From a virus: 21,971 nt of DNA. The DNA is taken from positions 1 to 21,971 of the IMG/VR virus record IMGVR_UViG_3300020395_000125; one strand, written 5' to 3'. Position numbers and translations under genes: made by a program. The first letter of the stretch is position 1, and each line of letters starts with the position of its first letter. The notes beneath the pieces were generated by a model. That model was not told the DNA's origin and did no database searches. It saw nothing but the letters and a program-made list of their open reading frames with translations. Below, one piece after another: positions 1 through 7,315 of the stretch.

Positions 1-955
1 CAAGAGCAGAAGCAACATCACTTGAAGTGATGATTACATTACCCTTTCCTCTACGAGTCTCTAGTGCGATTGCGTTAGCATCTCTTTCGATCTGGAATAG
101 AAGACCTTTGAATTTCTCAACAGACCATCTTCCATTTGAGTCAACGTCTAAGTCGAATACACCCGCGTTAGCAGTGTTGACCTGAGCACCTGGTTTAGCA
201 CCACGGTAAACAGTTCTAACAACTTCTCTGTTGATTTCAGCAAGGATCTCAGTAGAAAGAATGTTTGCTAGTTCAGACTCGGCATCTAATCCGTGGATTG
301 CTTTCAAGTCTTGAGCAAGTTCAACTGAGTAGTCTGCTCTTAATGCTCTACCTTTAGCTTCAACAGCAATTCTGTCGATGCTAAACGCCATTTCCATGAA
401 CGCTGTAGAAGTTCCTTCTCCAAGAGATTCCATCTCAGATGTGCCGAACTTAGAAGAAGCAAGGTCATAGTTACCTTCTGTTGTACCACCACCAGAAGCA
501 TCGTTGATCAAACCTGGGTTTTTCTCAGTTGTTGCTGTTGGAGGAGTAGCTCCGTCGGTACCAGAGAACTGTGCATCTGGCTCATCGAAGAATGCTTCGT
601 TACCTGACTGGTTAACGTAGCGTGATCTCATTGCGAAGATTAATCCAGTAGGACCATTCATAGGCTGAACACCTGCGATGTCATAAGCAATAAGCTTAGG
701 CATAGCACGACGAATCAAGCTAATAAGAATTGGGTCGAAACCGAAGTTAGCACCCGCACCTGTAGTAGGGGTGTTGATAGGACCTGCGTTAGTAGGTGCC
801 TCTGTAAGGATTTGTTTTTCCTCACGCATGAACCTTTCTTGGTTCTCTAGGAGTTGTGCGGTAACCGCTTTACGATAGTTATCCTTAATCTCAGGAAGAC
901 CATCATGCTTTAGTACGGGATTCCACTTCTCCTGTAGTTTTTCTGTATTGAACAT
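1..955 (-). CDS. 23: Major capsid protein gp23, N-terminal 318 residues (3' end outside window)
   Basis: This gene encodes the precursor of the major capsid protein that forms the hexamers of the T4-like prohead. Translation from the ATG at 955 begins MFNTEKLQEKWNPVL and stays open to the window edge. The central stretch GVQPMNGPTGLIFAMR (encoded around 600-680) is the strongly conserved gp23 signature, close to T4 GVQPMNSPTG. Residues 1-52 look like the cleaved propeptide. The sequence QILTE followed by APTN fits the family rule for the gp21 protease (hydrophobic residue, any residue, Glu), so cleavage is predicted after Glu52 (codon near 800-802). The gene follows scaffold gene 22 after a 26-base gap, as in T4. 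I see no good Shine-Dalgarno and no perfect late promoter just upstream. Identity is very secure; the C-terminal part is not in the window. Confidence 0.97.
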   Translation of the reverse strand, partial: MFNTEKLQEKWNPVLKHDGLPEIKDNYRKAVTAQLLENQERFMREEKQILTEAPTNAGPINTPTTGAGANFGFDPILISLIRRAMPKLIAYDIAGVQPMNGPTGLIFAMRSRYVNQSGNEAFFDEPDAQFSGTDGATPPTATTEKNPGLINDASGGGTTEGNYDLASSKFGTSEMESLGEGTSTAFMEMAFSIDRIAVEAKGRALRADYSVELAQDLKAIHGLDAESELANILSTEILAEINREVVRTVYRGAKPGAQVNTANAGVFDLDVDSNGRWSVEKFKGLLFQIERDANAIALETRRGKGNVIITSSDVASAL

Positions 956-981
956 TTTAAAATGTTAGTTATAGAAGTGAA

Positions 982-2076
982 TTAGATCCTTTTAGCTAGT
1001 TGCTCGACATATGCTGCCATGCTTTCACTAACAGTTTCAAGTGTTTTTTCTGCTTCTGGAGCAGATTCTTCTGAAGCAACCTCAGTCACAGTCTCAGCCT
1101 TTGGAGCACCAAAGTATGATTCCTTAATTTGACCTAGCTTCTCACGATACGACTCATCAGATTTGAATTCGACTGCATCGGCAAGGGATTTGAACTTGTC
1201 CTTCTGTGTCTCAGCGAGACCTCTGGTTAGTTCTGTCAAAATCTCATTTTTACGATAGGTACCCACTACCTCGTGTAGTTCGACATTCTTCTTAACCTGT
1301 TCGTTAAGTCGGTCTTCCATGTCATCTATTTTCTCGCTCATCTCAGCAGCAATGTCTAACTTCTCGTCAGGTACATTGATGTTTGATTCGATGAACAATT
1401 TCCTTAATCCTTCCATGAACGTCTCAGTGACTTCAGTGCGGAGACCTTGCTCAACTGCAAGTTCGTTCTCCTTGAGCCACTCATCTGCAGCGTACTGGAG
1501 GAAATTCTCTACGCGGCCAGCAAACTCGTCTTTCATTGTTTCGATTTCTTCAACGAATTTAGCTGCTGCTTGCTCCTTAAGGGAGTCAATCTTTGCTGTG
1601 ACTCTTGCGTCTACAGCTGCTTCAAAGACAGTCTTTGCTTTTGCTGTGAAGTCTTCATCTAAATCAGCACCCTTAAGTACTGCATCGATGTCTTCACTGC
1701 TGTCTTCGTTTACCACTTCTCCTTCGTGTTCTGTCTCGGAGAAAATCTTAGAGGAAAGTTCACCAGGCATTTTAGATGATGCACCAGATGGTTTCATCTT
1801 TAATGTCTTGTCTTTCTCTACTCCGACAGGAGCTGCTGCTTTCTTTCCAACATTATCAGGACCTTCAGGTTTTTCCTTAGAAGAACCACCTACCTCTATG
1901 GCATCGTTCTTTAAGTCTGACTTCTGTTGTGGTACAGCACCACTTGTAATGGCAGTGTTGCCTGTTGCTGCGTCTTCAGAAACTTCGGTTTTTGGTTCAG
2001 ATGCTTCCTCAGCTACAGCTTCAGTTGCTTTCTTTTCCGCGATGAGTTTCTCAAATTTTTCATCTATTGTGGACAT
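982..2076 (-). CDS. 22: Prohead core scaffold protein gp22
   Basis: This 364-residue protein is the main internal scaffold around which the gp23 shell assembles; in the family it is later degraded by gp21. It is highly charged and Lys/Glu/Ala rich. Residues 1-130 are low complexity and probably disordered. About 135-315 is predicted helical or coiled-coil, with many heptad-like A/L/V/E/K patterns. An acidic tail (TVTEVASEESAPEAEKT) precedes a conserved-looking end, MAAYVEQLAKRI. It is longer than T4 gp22 (269 aa), mostly through the N-terminal extension. The ATG at 2076 has a good Shine-Dalgarno (AGGAGA) about six bases upstream, and a T4-type late promoter lies at 2119-2126. The call rests on position between genes 21 and 23 plus composition, since scaffold sequences diverge quickly. 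Confidence 0.9.
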   Translation of the reverse strand: MSTIDEKFEKLIAEKKATEAVAEEASEPKTEVSEDAATGNTAITSGAVPQQKSDLKNDAIEVGGSSKEKPEGPDNVGKKAAAPVGVEKDKTLKMKPSGASSKMPGELSSKIFSETEHEGEVVNEDSSEDIDAVLKGADLDEDFTAKAKTVFEAAVDARVTAKIDSLKEQAAAKFVEEIETMKDEFAGRVENFLQYAADEWLKENELAVEQGLRTEVTETFMEGLRKLFIESNINVPDEKLDIAAEMSEKIDDMEDRLNEQVKKNVELHEVVGTYRKNEILTELTRGLAETQKDKFKSLADAVEFKSDESYREKLGQIKESYFGAPKAETVTEVASEESAPEAEKTLETVSESMAAYVEQLAKRI

Positions 2077-2118
2077 GGTTTCTCCTACGAAATAAGATCT
2101 GCGGTAATTTACTATTTT

Positions 2119-2133
2119 TATTTATAATTTATA
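2119..2133 (-). promoter_or_regulatory. T4-type late promoter for gene 22, tandem TATAAAT
   Basis: On the minus strand 2126-2119 reads TATAAATA, an exact match to the T4 late promoter recognised by the gp55 sigma factor. It is directly preceded by a second TATAAAT (2133-2127), so two seven-base units abut head to tail. The site lies in the short gap between the gene 21 stop (2129) and the gene 22 start (2076), and the first unit overlaps that stop. The perfect unit is 43 bases upstream of the ATG. Confidence 0.85.
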
Positions 2134-2776
2134 TACTTCTTAGGAAAGTCGCGAACGCGGAAATCTTTCTTTCTTGAAGTTCTTGTGGATTTGGTGCGTT
2201 GTCAATAGCAGCCTTAATCTCTTCGATTGTACGCTCCTTGACTTTGCCATCTACAGTGACCCACTCACGTCCTTCGTATATACCTTCTACGAATGCATCA
2301 GGTGCTGAAGGATCTGCTACGATATCCGCAGCAGTGGATAGAATGAAGTCATCTGCTACCACAGAGCAACTACCTTCTTTCTTTATTGAACCGAGACCTC
2401 TAGATGAGACTCCCAGTTGTACACCCTCATCGAGTAAAGACTTTGCAATCTTACCCATCGGTGTATCCATAAGTTTTGCCTTACCCATGAAGTTAGTACC
2501 TTCTGGATAAAGTTCAACAATTTTATGTGACACTCTATCTAGGTTAAGTGTCGGACCCTCTGGATGACCTAACTCACCAAGAGCTCTACCTCTGTTAACG
2601 AACTCCTCATTATACTTTGACACCTCTCTATTCATGGTATCGAATTTATACATCCGACCATTGCGATTGGTTATCTCAGTTTGTAGGAATACACCTTTGA
2701 TATAAGTTGATTTCTTACCGTCTTTTTCTTCGGTAAAAAACTCTACATCATTGTTCTGTTCCGTTATCAGTTTCAT
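2129..2776 (-). CDS. 21: Prohead core protease gp21
   Basis: This is the serine protease that matures the T4-like prohead by cleaving core proteins and the gp23 propeptide inside the shell. The 215-residue length matches T4 gp21 (212 aa). Visible family blocks are YIKGVFLQTEITNRNGRMY (25-43), ALGELGHPEG (65-74) with the catalytic His at 71, and LGVSSRGLGS (121-130) with the catalytic Ser at 124/125. The conserved DPSAPDAFVEG block follows further on. The ATG at 2776 has a GAGGAA Shine-Dalgarno about nine bases upstream and lies inside the 3' end of the preceding small gene (29-base overlap), which suggests coupled translation. Its products act on the neighbouring gp22, gp23 and probably the 67-like protein. 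Confidence 0.96.
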   Translation of the reverse strand: MKLITEQNNDVEFFTEEKDGKKSTYIKGVFLQTEITNRNGRMYKFDTMNREVSKYNEEFVNRGRALGELGHPEGPTLNLDRVSHKIVELYPEGTNFMGKAKLMDTPMGKIAKSLLDEGVQLGVSSRGLGSIKKEGSCSVVADDFILSTAADIVADPSAPDAFVEGIYEGREWVTVDGKVKERTIEEIKAAIDNAPNPQELQERKISAFATFLRSI

Positions 2777-3002
2777 CAGTAGGTTCCTCTAATTCAGCAG
2801 TAGGGTTTTCCAGTGCTTCTGGATCAGGTTCCGCATTACCTTCATCAGGTACATGAGGAAACATCCTGTCAGCAACACCTTGCTTACTAGCGTCCACTGC
2901 CATAGCAGCTTTCACTTGTAGCATGTCTTTGAGTTTTCCCAGAGCATCTGCCTGGTCGTCATTCCAAAGCAAATCAACGAGTTCTCGTTCTTGTGAAGCC
3001 AT
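2748..3002 (-). CDS. Small acidic prohead core protein, gp67-like
   Basis: This 84-residue protein lies between portal gene 20 and protease gene 21, the place of T4 gene 67. It has the gp67 layout: an N-terminal helix-forming half (LVDLLWNDDQADALGKLKDM, then a VKAAMAVDASK segment) and a C-terminal half rich in Glu, Asp and Pro. T4 gp67 is 80 aa with a helical start and a very acidic tail and is an internal core protein. The similarity is in architecture and position more than in residue identity, so the name is an inference. The ATG at 3002 lacks a Shine-Dalgarno, but a late promoter lies 22 bases upstream. The 3' end overlaps gene 21 by 29 bases. No second small gene like T4 68 is present. 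Confidence 0.7.
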   Translation of the reverse strand: MASQERELVDLLWNDDQADALGKLKDMLQVKAAMAVDASKQGVADRMFPHVPDEGNAEPDPEALENPTAELEEPTDETDNGTEQ

Positions 3003-3022
3003 AATAAATGTGTTACGTAATG

Positions 3023-4675
3023 TTATTTATTACCATTCCCACTTTTAGCAGTGGTTCTGGTACCTCCAGAGGGGTTGGTAGTACCCTTTTCTCTGGTGGA
3101 TTTGATTTGAGCTTTCTTCATTTCTTTATCAAGTTCCGCATTATCTTTTTCGTCCTCCATGGCTTGATTATCCATAGCGGTCATTTCTAATGGGTCAATG
3201 ATTTTTCCTGAAGAAATATCATCCTTCATCTGAGTGTCAAGTTCTGCCATTTCAGTCTCAGACTGTTTTAAGATATTGACACGGACGTAATCGGTAGAGA
3301 AGTAACGTCCCATGAATGGTTCCATAGCAGTGATTACGTTCAACTTCTCATTTAACATTTCAATATTCTTAAGTTCTGTAAAGTGATTGTCATATAAGTA
3401 ATCGTACTGTATATGCTCCTTCATGTCATCCCAGTCCTCTGGTGTGATTACACCTTTTAGAATGAGTTGAGTCTTAAGAATGTCTTGGAACATCTCACTA
3501 AATTTCTTGCGGAGTTTACCCACAAACTTAGTGAACTTCAGTTCATCACGCATGATCTCTGAAGATCTTCCAATATTAAATGCTTGTCCTGATTCTAAAC
3601 GACCAGCTGGTACGTTTAGTGCCTTATAAAGTTTGGTTTGGAAGTACTGGATGTCCGTAAGTTCTCCAAGATTTTGTCCACCTGGCAACGTAGTGATTTC
3701 AGTACCTCGTCCTCCCTCTCTTCTGGGTAACCAGAAGTCTTCGAGCATCGACATGTATTTTCTGTCATCTCTAATCTCTCCTGTATTAGCATCGTAAACA
3801 AGTTTGTTTCTATAGCGACTCATTACCTCACGTAGGTACTGCTCCGCTTTCACCTTTGGTAGGTTTCCTACATCAATGTAGAAAATTCTACGCTCTGGTG
3901 CTCTTGATATCCTGTAGATAACAAGAGAGTCCTCGATCATCATGAGTTGATTAAGAACTTTGATTGCCTTATGTAAGTAAGACAATACTATATTCTTATT
4001 AGTATCAAGGATACCAGAGGTGACATATGTTATAGCATCTTTCGCAATCTTTATACCACTATTTGCGGAGGTGTTGCGTAATCCTTTAGGGTTGTATATA
4101 AAATATTCATCTACCTTACCATAGTCTAGTGACTGAAACTGGTCTGCGGTCTTTGGAATCTTGTTGATCTGTCTAACTTTCTTGATCTTTTGTGGATCAA
4201 CGTAGCGTAATTCGAGTATACCATCTTGAGGTCTCTTCAAATCTATGACCTTATGATAATACAAACGCCCATCAATGTACCATCTACGGAACATTTCATG
4301 AGCTTTAGTATCAAATCCTATTAAGTTTTTAATATAATCGAACTCTGTTCTGATCATTTCTTTGACAGAATCACTAACCTCTAGGTTGGCTAGATTGATC
4401 TGTACTGGTGAGTCGTTTAAGTCTGTGACTATCGCCTCTTGTATAATGTCTTCAATCGCACTGTCTACTTCAGGGTGCATCGCCATCATGCGATACTTAA
4501 CCACCATGTCGTACTCAGTCTTGAAGTTACCGTCTAGATCTACGTAGGTTCCATGATAACCTCCCGCAATGAAACTGGTAGCACCGTCTTCATTAGTGGG
4601 GGCAACAGGAGAAGGAGCGTTTTTATTAAGTTCCTTCTCCCTTTTCCTAAACGAGAATCCGAATAACTCTGCCAT
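3023..4675 (-). CDS. 20: Portal vertex protein gp20
   Basis: This gene encodes the portal subunit, the dodecameric ring at one capsid vertex through which DNA is packaged and to which the neck attaches. At 550 residues it is close to T4 gp20 (524). The start MAELFGFSFRKR, the clip/stem segment around VKYRMMAMHPEVDSAIEDII (59-78), the RRWYIDGRLYYHKVID block (131-146), the RNKLVYDANTGEIRDDRKYM block (about 290-310) and LPGGQNLGELTDIQYFQTKL (about 332-351) are typical of cyanophage gp20, the region used as a diversity marker. The last 60 residues are a charged, Lys/Glu-rich tail. A late promoter lies 23 bases upstream of the ATG, next to the stop of gene 19. The next gene's late promoter overlaps its own stop codon. 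Confidence 0.97.
   Translation of the reverse strand: MAELFGFSFRKREKELNKNAPSPVAPTNEDGATSFIAGGYHGTYVDLDGNFKTEYDMVVKYRMMAMHPEVDSAIEDIIQEAIVTDLNDSPVQINLANLEVSDSVKEMIRTEFDYIKNLIGFDTKAHEMFRRWYIDGRLYYHKVIDLKRPQDGILELRYVDPQKIKKVRQINKIPKTADQFQSLDYGKVDEYFIYNPKGLRNTSANSGIKIAKDAITYVTSGILDTNKNIVLSYLHKAIKVLNQLMMIEDSLVIYRISRAPERRIFYIDVGNLPKVKAEQYLREVMSRYRNKLVYDANTGEIRDDRKYMSMLEDFWLPRREGGRGTEITTLPGGQNLGELTDIQYFQTKLYKALNVPAGRLESGQAFNIGRSSEIMRDELKFTKFVGKLRKKFSEMFQDILKTQLILKGVITPEDWDDMKEHIQYDYLYDNHFTELKNIEMLNEKLNVITAMEPFMGRYFSTDYVRVNILKQSETEMAELDTQMKDDISSGKIIDPLEMTAMDNQAMEDEKDNAELDKEMKKAQIKSTREKGTTNPSGGTRTTAKSGNGNK
3024..3031 (-). promoter_or_regulatory. T4-type late promoter (AATAAATA) before the gp67-like gene
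   Basis: The minus strand reads AATAAATA, matching the NATAAATA late consensus. It ends 22 bases before the ATG at 3002 and contains part of the gene 20 stop codon (3025-3023 is TAA). A GTAAT/ATTAC inverted repeat (3017-3033) brackets it. Such a promoter would give a leader of roughly 15 bases and could drive the 67-like and 21 genes. Confidence 0.7.
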
Positions 4676-4697
4676 AATATTGTGTACTTGTACCTAT

Positions 4698-4704
4698 TAT
4701 TTAG
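4698..4704 (-). promoter_or_regulatory. Late promoter variant (CTAAATA) before gene 20
   Basis: The minus strand reads CTAAATA, one base off the TATAAATA core, directly after the gene 19 stop (4707-4705) and 23 bases before the gene 20 ATG. The same seven-base word recurs in gene gaps at 7295, 12195 and 12438, which supports it as a real variant. An ACCTA/TAGGT inverted repeat spans 4692-4710. Confidence 0.62.
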
Positions 4705-5292
4705 TTAGGTTGCGGAAGTAACTCTTTTCATAGTGTTGGATCCTATTCCAGTCTCGAAGTACTGATAAGCAAACTCAACATCGAACTCTTCATAAGAATC
4801 GTTGTTGTCATATGCTATTGATACCTGAGATACAGATACTGGGAACGCACTAATGAGTTTGTACTCTCTAATGTTCTTAAATCCTGTAGCACTACCACCA
4901 AACTTGTCCATCTGGGTAACTGTAACATCCTTTAAGATGTCAGAGATATTACCAGCTGCTGTGTTAGCGTCAACTGTGTTTGTTAGTTCTACCCACTTTT
5001 CATAAGCACCACGTAACTCAAACGCATCATCCATATAGAATGTAGCAGTCCATGATTCAAAGGTTCTGTCACCAGGTACCTTGATTACTCTACCACGGAA
5101 AGGTAGTTCGACTGTACCTACAGTAGATGCAGGAAGAGCAGCACTTTTACATAAGTAAGTTGCTAGTTCTTTGTTGACACTCAACCCTCCCACTGCGGGA
5201 AAGTCATGGTTCACTTGGAACAGGTTAGGTCTGACTGCTCCTTTAATTTTCTGTTGGAACTGTAATACGCCCAACGCTGATGTTTCTGCCAT
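4705..5292 (-). CDS. 19: Tail tube protein gp19
   Basis: This 195-residue protein is the subunit of the rigid inner tube that the sheath surrounds and through which DNA is injected. The family pattern is clear: an N-terminal RPNLFQVNHDFP (21-32), YLCKSAALPASTVG (46-59), LPFRGRVIKVPGDRTFESW (63-81, the gp19/T4-like tube signature), a central helix RGAYEKWVELTN, and the ISAFPVSVSQVSIAYDNND block near the C-terminus. It is somewhat longer than T4 gp19 (163 aa), as usual in cyanophages. The ATG at 5292 lies three bases after the gene 18 stop and has a strong AAGGAGA Shine-Dalgarno. I see no separate promoter, so it is probably made from the gene 18 transcript, which fits the matched need for sheath and tube subunits. 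Confidence 0.96.
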   Translation of the reverse strand: MAETSALGVLQFQQKIKGAVRPNLFQVNHDFPAVGGLSVNKELATYLCKSAALPASTVGTVELPFRGRVIKVPGDRTFESWTATFYMDDAFELRGAYEKWVELTNTVDANTAAGNISDILKDVTVTQMDKFGGSATGFKNIREYKLISAFPVSVSQVSIAYDNNDSYEEFDVEFAYQYFETGIGSNTMKRVTSAT

Positions 5293-5295
5293 TGT

Positions 5296-7254
5296 TTAGG
5301 TTCTCCTTGGGATTACTTCCTCGAAGCTAACGCCAGTACGTGTAGCAACAAAGGTTAGTGTAATGAAGTTGATTGAACGAGCAGGCTTAATGTAAATTTC
5401 AGCAACGAACTCATTTCTATCAATCACTTCAGGTGTGTTGTTTGATCCATCACATACAACTAAGAAGTCAGTGATACCACGACGTGCTTGGATGTCACGT
5501 AGGTATGGTTCAATAACATTGTTAAAGTTGTTTCTAGTAAATTCGTCGTTTAGTTCAAACAATACTCCCTTCGCAGCATTTCCTATTGTCTTCTCTACGA
5601 CGAGGAAGAGACGACGGACGTTGATGCGATCAAAAGCAGATGGTGAAGCGAGAGCAGTTTTGTCTCCGAAGAGTACGATACCCTGACCAGGAAGAGATGT
5701 GATAGGATTAATTCTCTTCTGATATAGTGTATCTCTTTCAGATTTTTTAGGTGAGTATGCTAGTTTAATAGCATTTCTGATTCCACCTCGGTTCAATCCT
5801 GCGGGAGAGAACCATGGGTCACCTGAAGCAGTGGTGCTAGCACATAAGCCAGCAACGTCACCGTTACATGGGATCCATCTATACTTGTCAGCGAAGCGGT
5901 CATAAAGATACTTCCAACCACTATCGAAGACTACGTAAGAACTTGATGCGAAATTTTCAAAGAATGAAACTATGTTTGATGTTTGAGTACCACTGTTTGC
6001 TACTCCAACTACGTTTGTTTTATCTGGGGAGATAAACGCAACACAGTCTTTTCTTGCTCCCGCAATACTTATTAGTTTGTTTGCCTTTGCCTGAGACTCG
6101 GTTTCATTACCACCGCCACCACCCATGATGAGGTAGTCGATTTGTACTGTTTCAGGGTCAGCAAAGTAATCATATCCAGCTATGATTTCTGCCTGTGTAA
6201 GACTAAAGTCATCGACACCACCAGTTAAGGTGTATTCTTTCTCACCAAGAACGTCGAATGCTGTTGTACTTGTACCACCAAAGTTAGAAGAGTTAGCAAG
6301 AGCGTTACCACTTACATCCCAGATGTTCTCGTTATCATGAGAACCCCAATAGATGTACTGACTTTGAGTAAGTAATACTTCTGGATAGTATACGTTAGAT
6401 CCTTCAGCAGATTTACCGTCGGATGCCTTTGATAGATAAAGGAATTTTTCAAGAACTGTATTAGGTGTTCCTGTTACTCCACCATCTATATCAACTACAA
6501 CGATGTGCATCTCGTCAGTTGATCCACCACGGTCAGCAACATATGGTGATGTGCCTGGTCGGGGAGCCACTTGATTCCAGTTCAAGGTTGATGTGATCAT
6601 CTGTGCGTCATACCAGTCTTGTACACCAACTATAGGAATGTCAGGACTAGAACCATCGTTAACGATGTCTGTTGTTGTCCATCCACCACCTGTTACCCAG
6701 ATGATGTCAACCTTTACTCCATCTATCGCATGAATATACGCAGATTTTGTACCTAGTGTGTTCTCTAGTAATGATCCTTCTGTAGCACCACCCGCTAGAG
6801 AGTTGTTTAGTGTTAGTTGCTGACTAGCACCCGCGTCGATTGCTACAACTTTGATTGAGTTACCTACAGCACCGATAGATCTAGAAGCATAGTCCCATGC
6901 CTGAGTTCCATCGTAGTAGTTACCTTCGTAATCTTCTACGCTATTAATTGTAAGAGGTGTTCCACCTTTATTAGCAGTCTTAAGTGACGCACCACTAGCA
7001 CGTACTACATCAAGTACTCCACCATATGCGAGGAATGAACTTGCTGCGAACCATGTTTCATAGTTGCTGTCAGTTGGTTCACCGAATGTAGATAGTAATT
7101 CTGATTCACTGTTGACTCTAACTGGTTTATTAACAGGTCCTTTAGTGAAGGCACCCGCTATTGCTCCAACGTTAACTTCTACGGTTTCAATGTTTCCGAG
7201 GGTTGCATCCCTCTCTTGAATTACCACTCCTGGTGAGAGAAGTGTGCTAGCCAT
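5296..7254 (-). CDS. 18: Contractile tail sheath protein gp18
   Basis: This gene encodes the subunit of the contractile sheath that shortens to drive the tube through the cell envelope. Its 652 residues match T4 gp18 (659). The N-terminus (LLSPGVVIQERDATL, then VNVGAIAGAFTKGPVNKPV) and the C-terminal core (ARRGITDFLVVCDGSNNTPE, EIYIKPARSINFITLTFVAT) are the conserved inner sheath domains. The middle, about 100-370, is the variable, surface-exposed insert, Gly/Ser/Asp rich with a GGGGGN run near 378. The start at 7254 has a TAGGAG Shine-Dalgarno. A CTAAATA late promoter lies 41 bases upstream in the 61-base gap after gene 17. It is followed at once by the tube gene. Confidence 0.97.
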   Translation of the reverse strand: MASTLLSPGVVIQERDATLGNIETVEVNVGAIAGAFTKGPVNKPVRVNSESELLSTFGEPTDSNYETWFAASSFLAYGGVLDVVRASGASLKTANKGGTPLTINSVEDYEGNYYDGTQAWDYASRSIGAVGNSIKVVAIDAGASQQLTLNNSLAGGATEGSLLENTLGTKSAYIHAIDGVKVDIIWVTGGGWTTTDIVNDGSSPDIPIVGVQDWYDAQMITSTLNWNQVAPRPGTSPYVADRGGSTDEMHIVVVDIDGGVTGTPNTVLEKFLYLSKASDGKSAEGSNVYYPEVLLTQSQYIYWGSHDNENIWDVSGNALANSSNFGGTSTTAFDVLGEKEYTLTGGVDDFSLTQAEIIAGYDYFADPETVQIDYLIMGGGGGNETESQAKANKLISIAGARKDCVAFISPDKTNVVGVANSGTQTSNIVSFFENFASSSYVVFDSGWKYLYDRFADKYRWIPCNGDVAGLCASTTASGDPWFSPAGLNRGGIRNAIKLAYSPKKSERDTLYQKRINPITSLPGQGIVLFGDKTALASPSAFDRINVRRLFLVVEKTIGNAAKGVLFELNDEFTRNNFNNVIEPYLRDIQARRGITDFLVVCDGSNNTPEVIDRNEFVAEIYIKPARSINFITLTFVATRTGVSFEEVIPRRT

Positions 7255-7294
7255 GCTTGGTACTCCTAATGAATAATTTCAATTTGTCTAAAAA

Positions 7295-7301
7295 TATTTA
7301 G
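7295..7301 (-). promoter_or_regulatory. Late promoter variant (CTAAATA) before gene 18
   Basis: CTAAATA on the minus strand lies in the 17-18 gap, 41 bases before the ATG. It forms one arm of the perfect short palindrome CTAAA-AATA-TTTAG (7288-7301). It would drive the sheath and tube genes. Confidence 0.65.
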
Positions 7302-7315
7302 GGAAAGTAGCTTTT

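Noticed and set aside
966-973. TATAACTA as the late promoter of gene 23
   Set aside because: One mismatch and only 11 bases from the ATG; the leader would be about five bases. Kept only as a weak possibility.
1319-2095. Long open frame on the plus strand opposite gene 22 (258 codons)
   Set aside because: It is antisense to a low-complexity Ala/Glu/Lys-rich gene, has a Ser-rich meaningless translation and no promoter or ribosome site.
7288-7301. CTAAA/TTTAG palindrome as a terminator after gene 17
   Set aside because: The stem is five AT-rich pairs with no following T tract on the transcribed strand; it overlaps the promoter for gene 18 instead.
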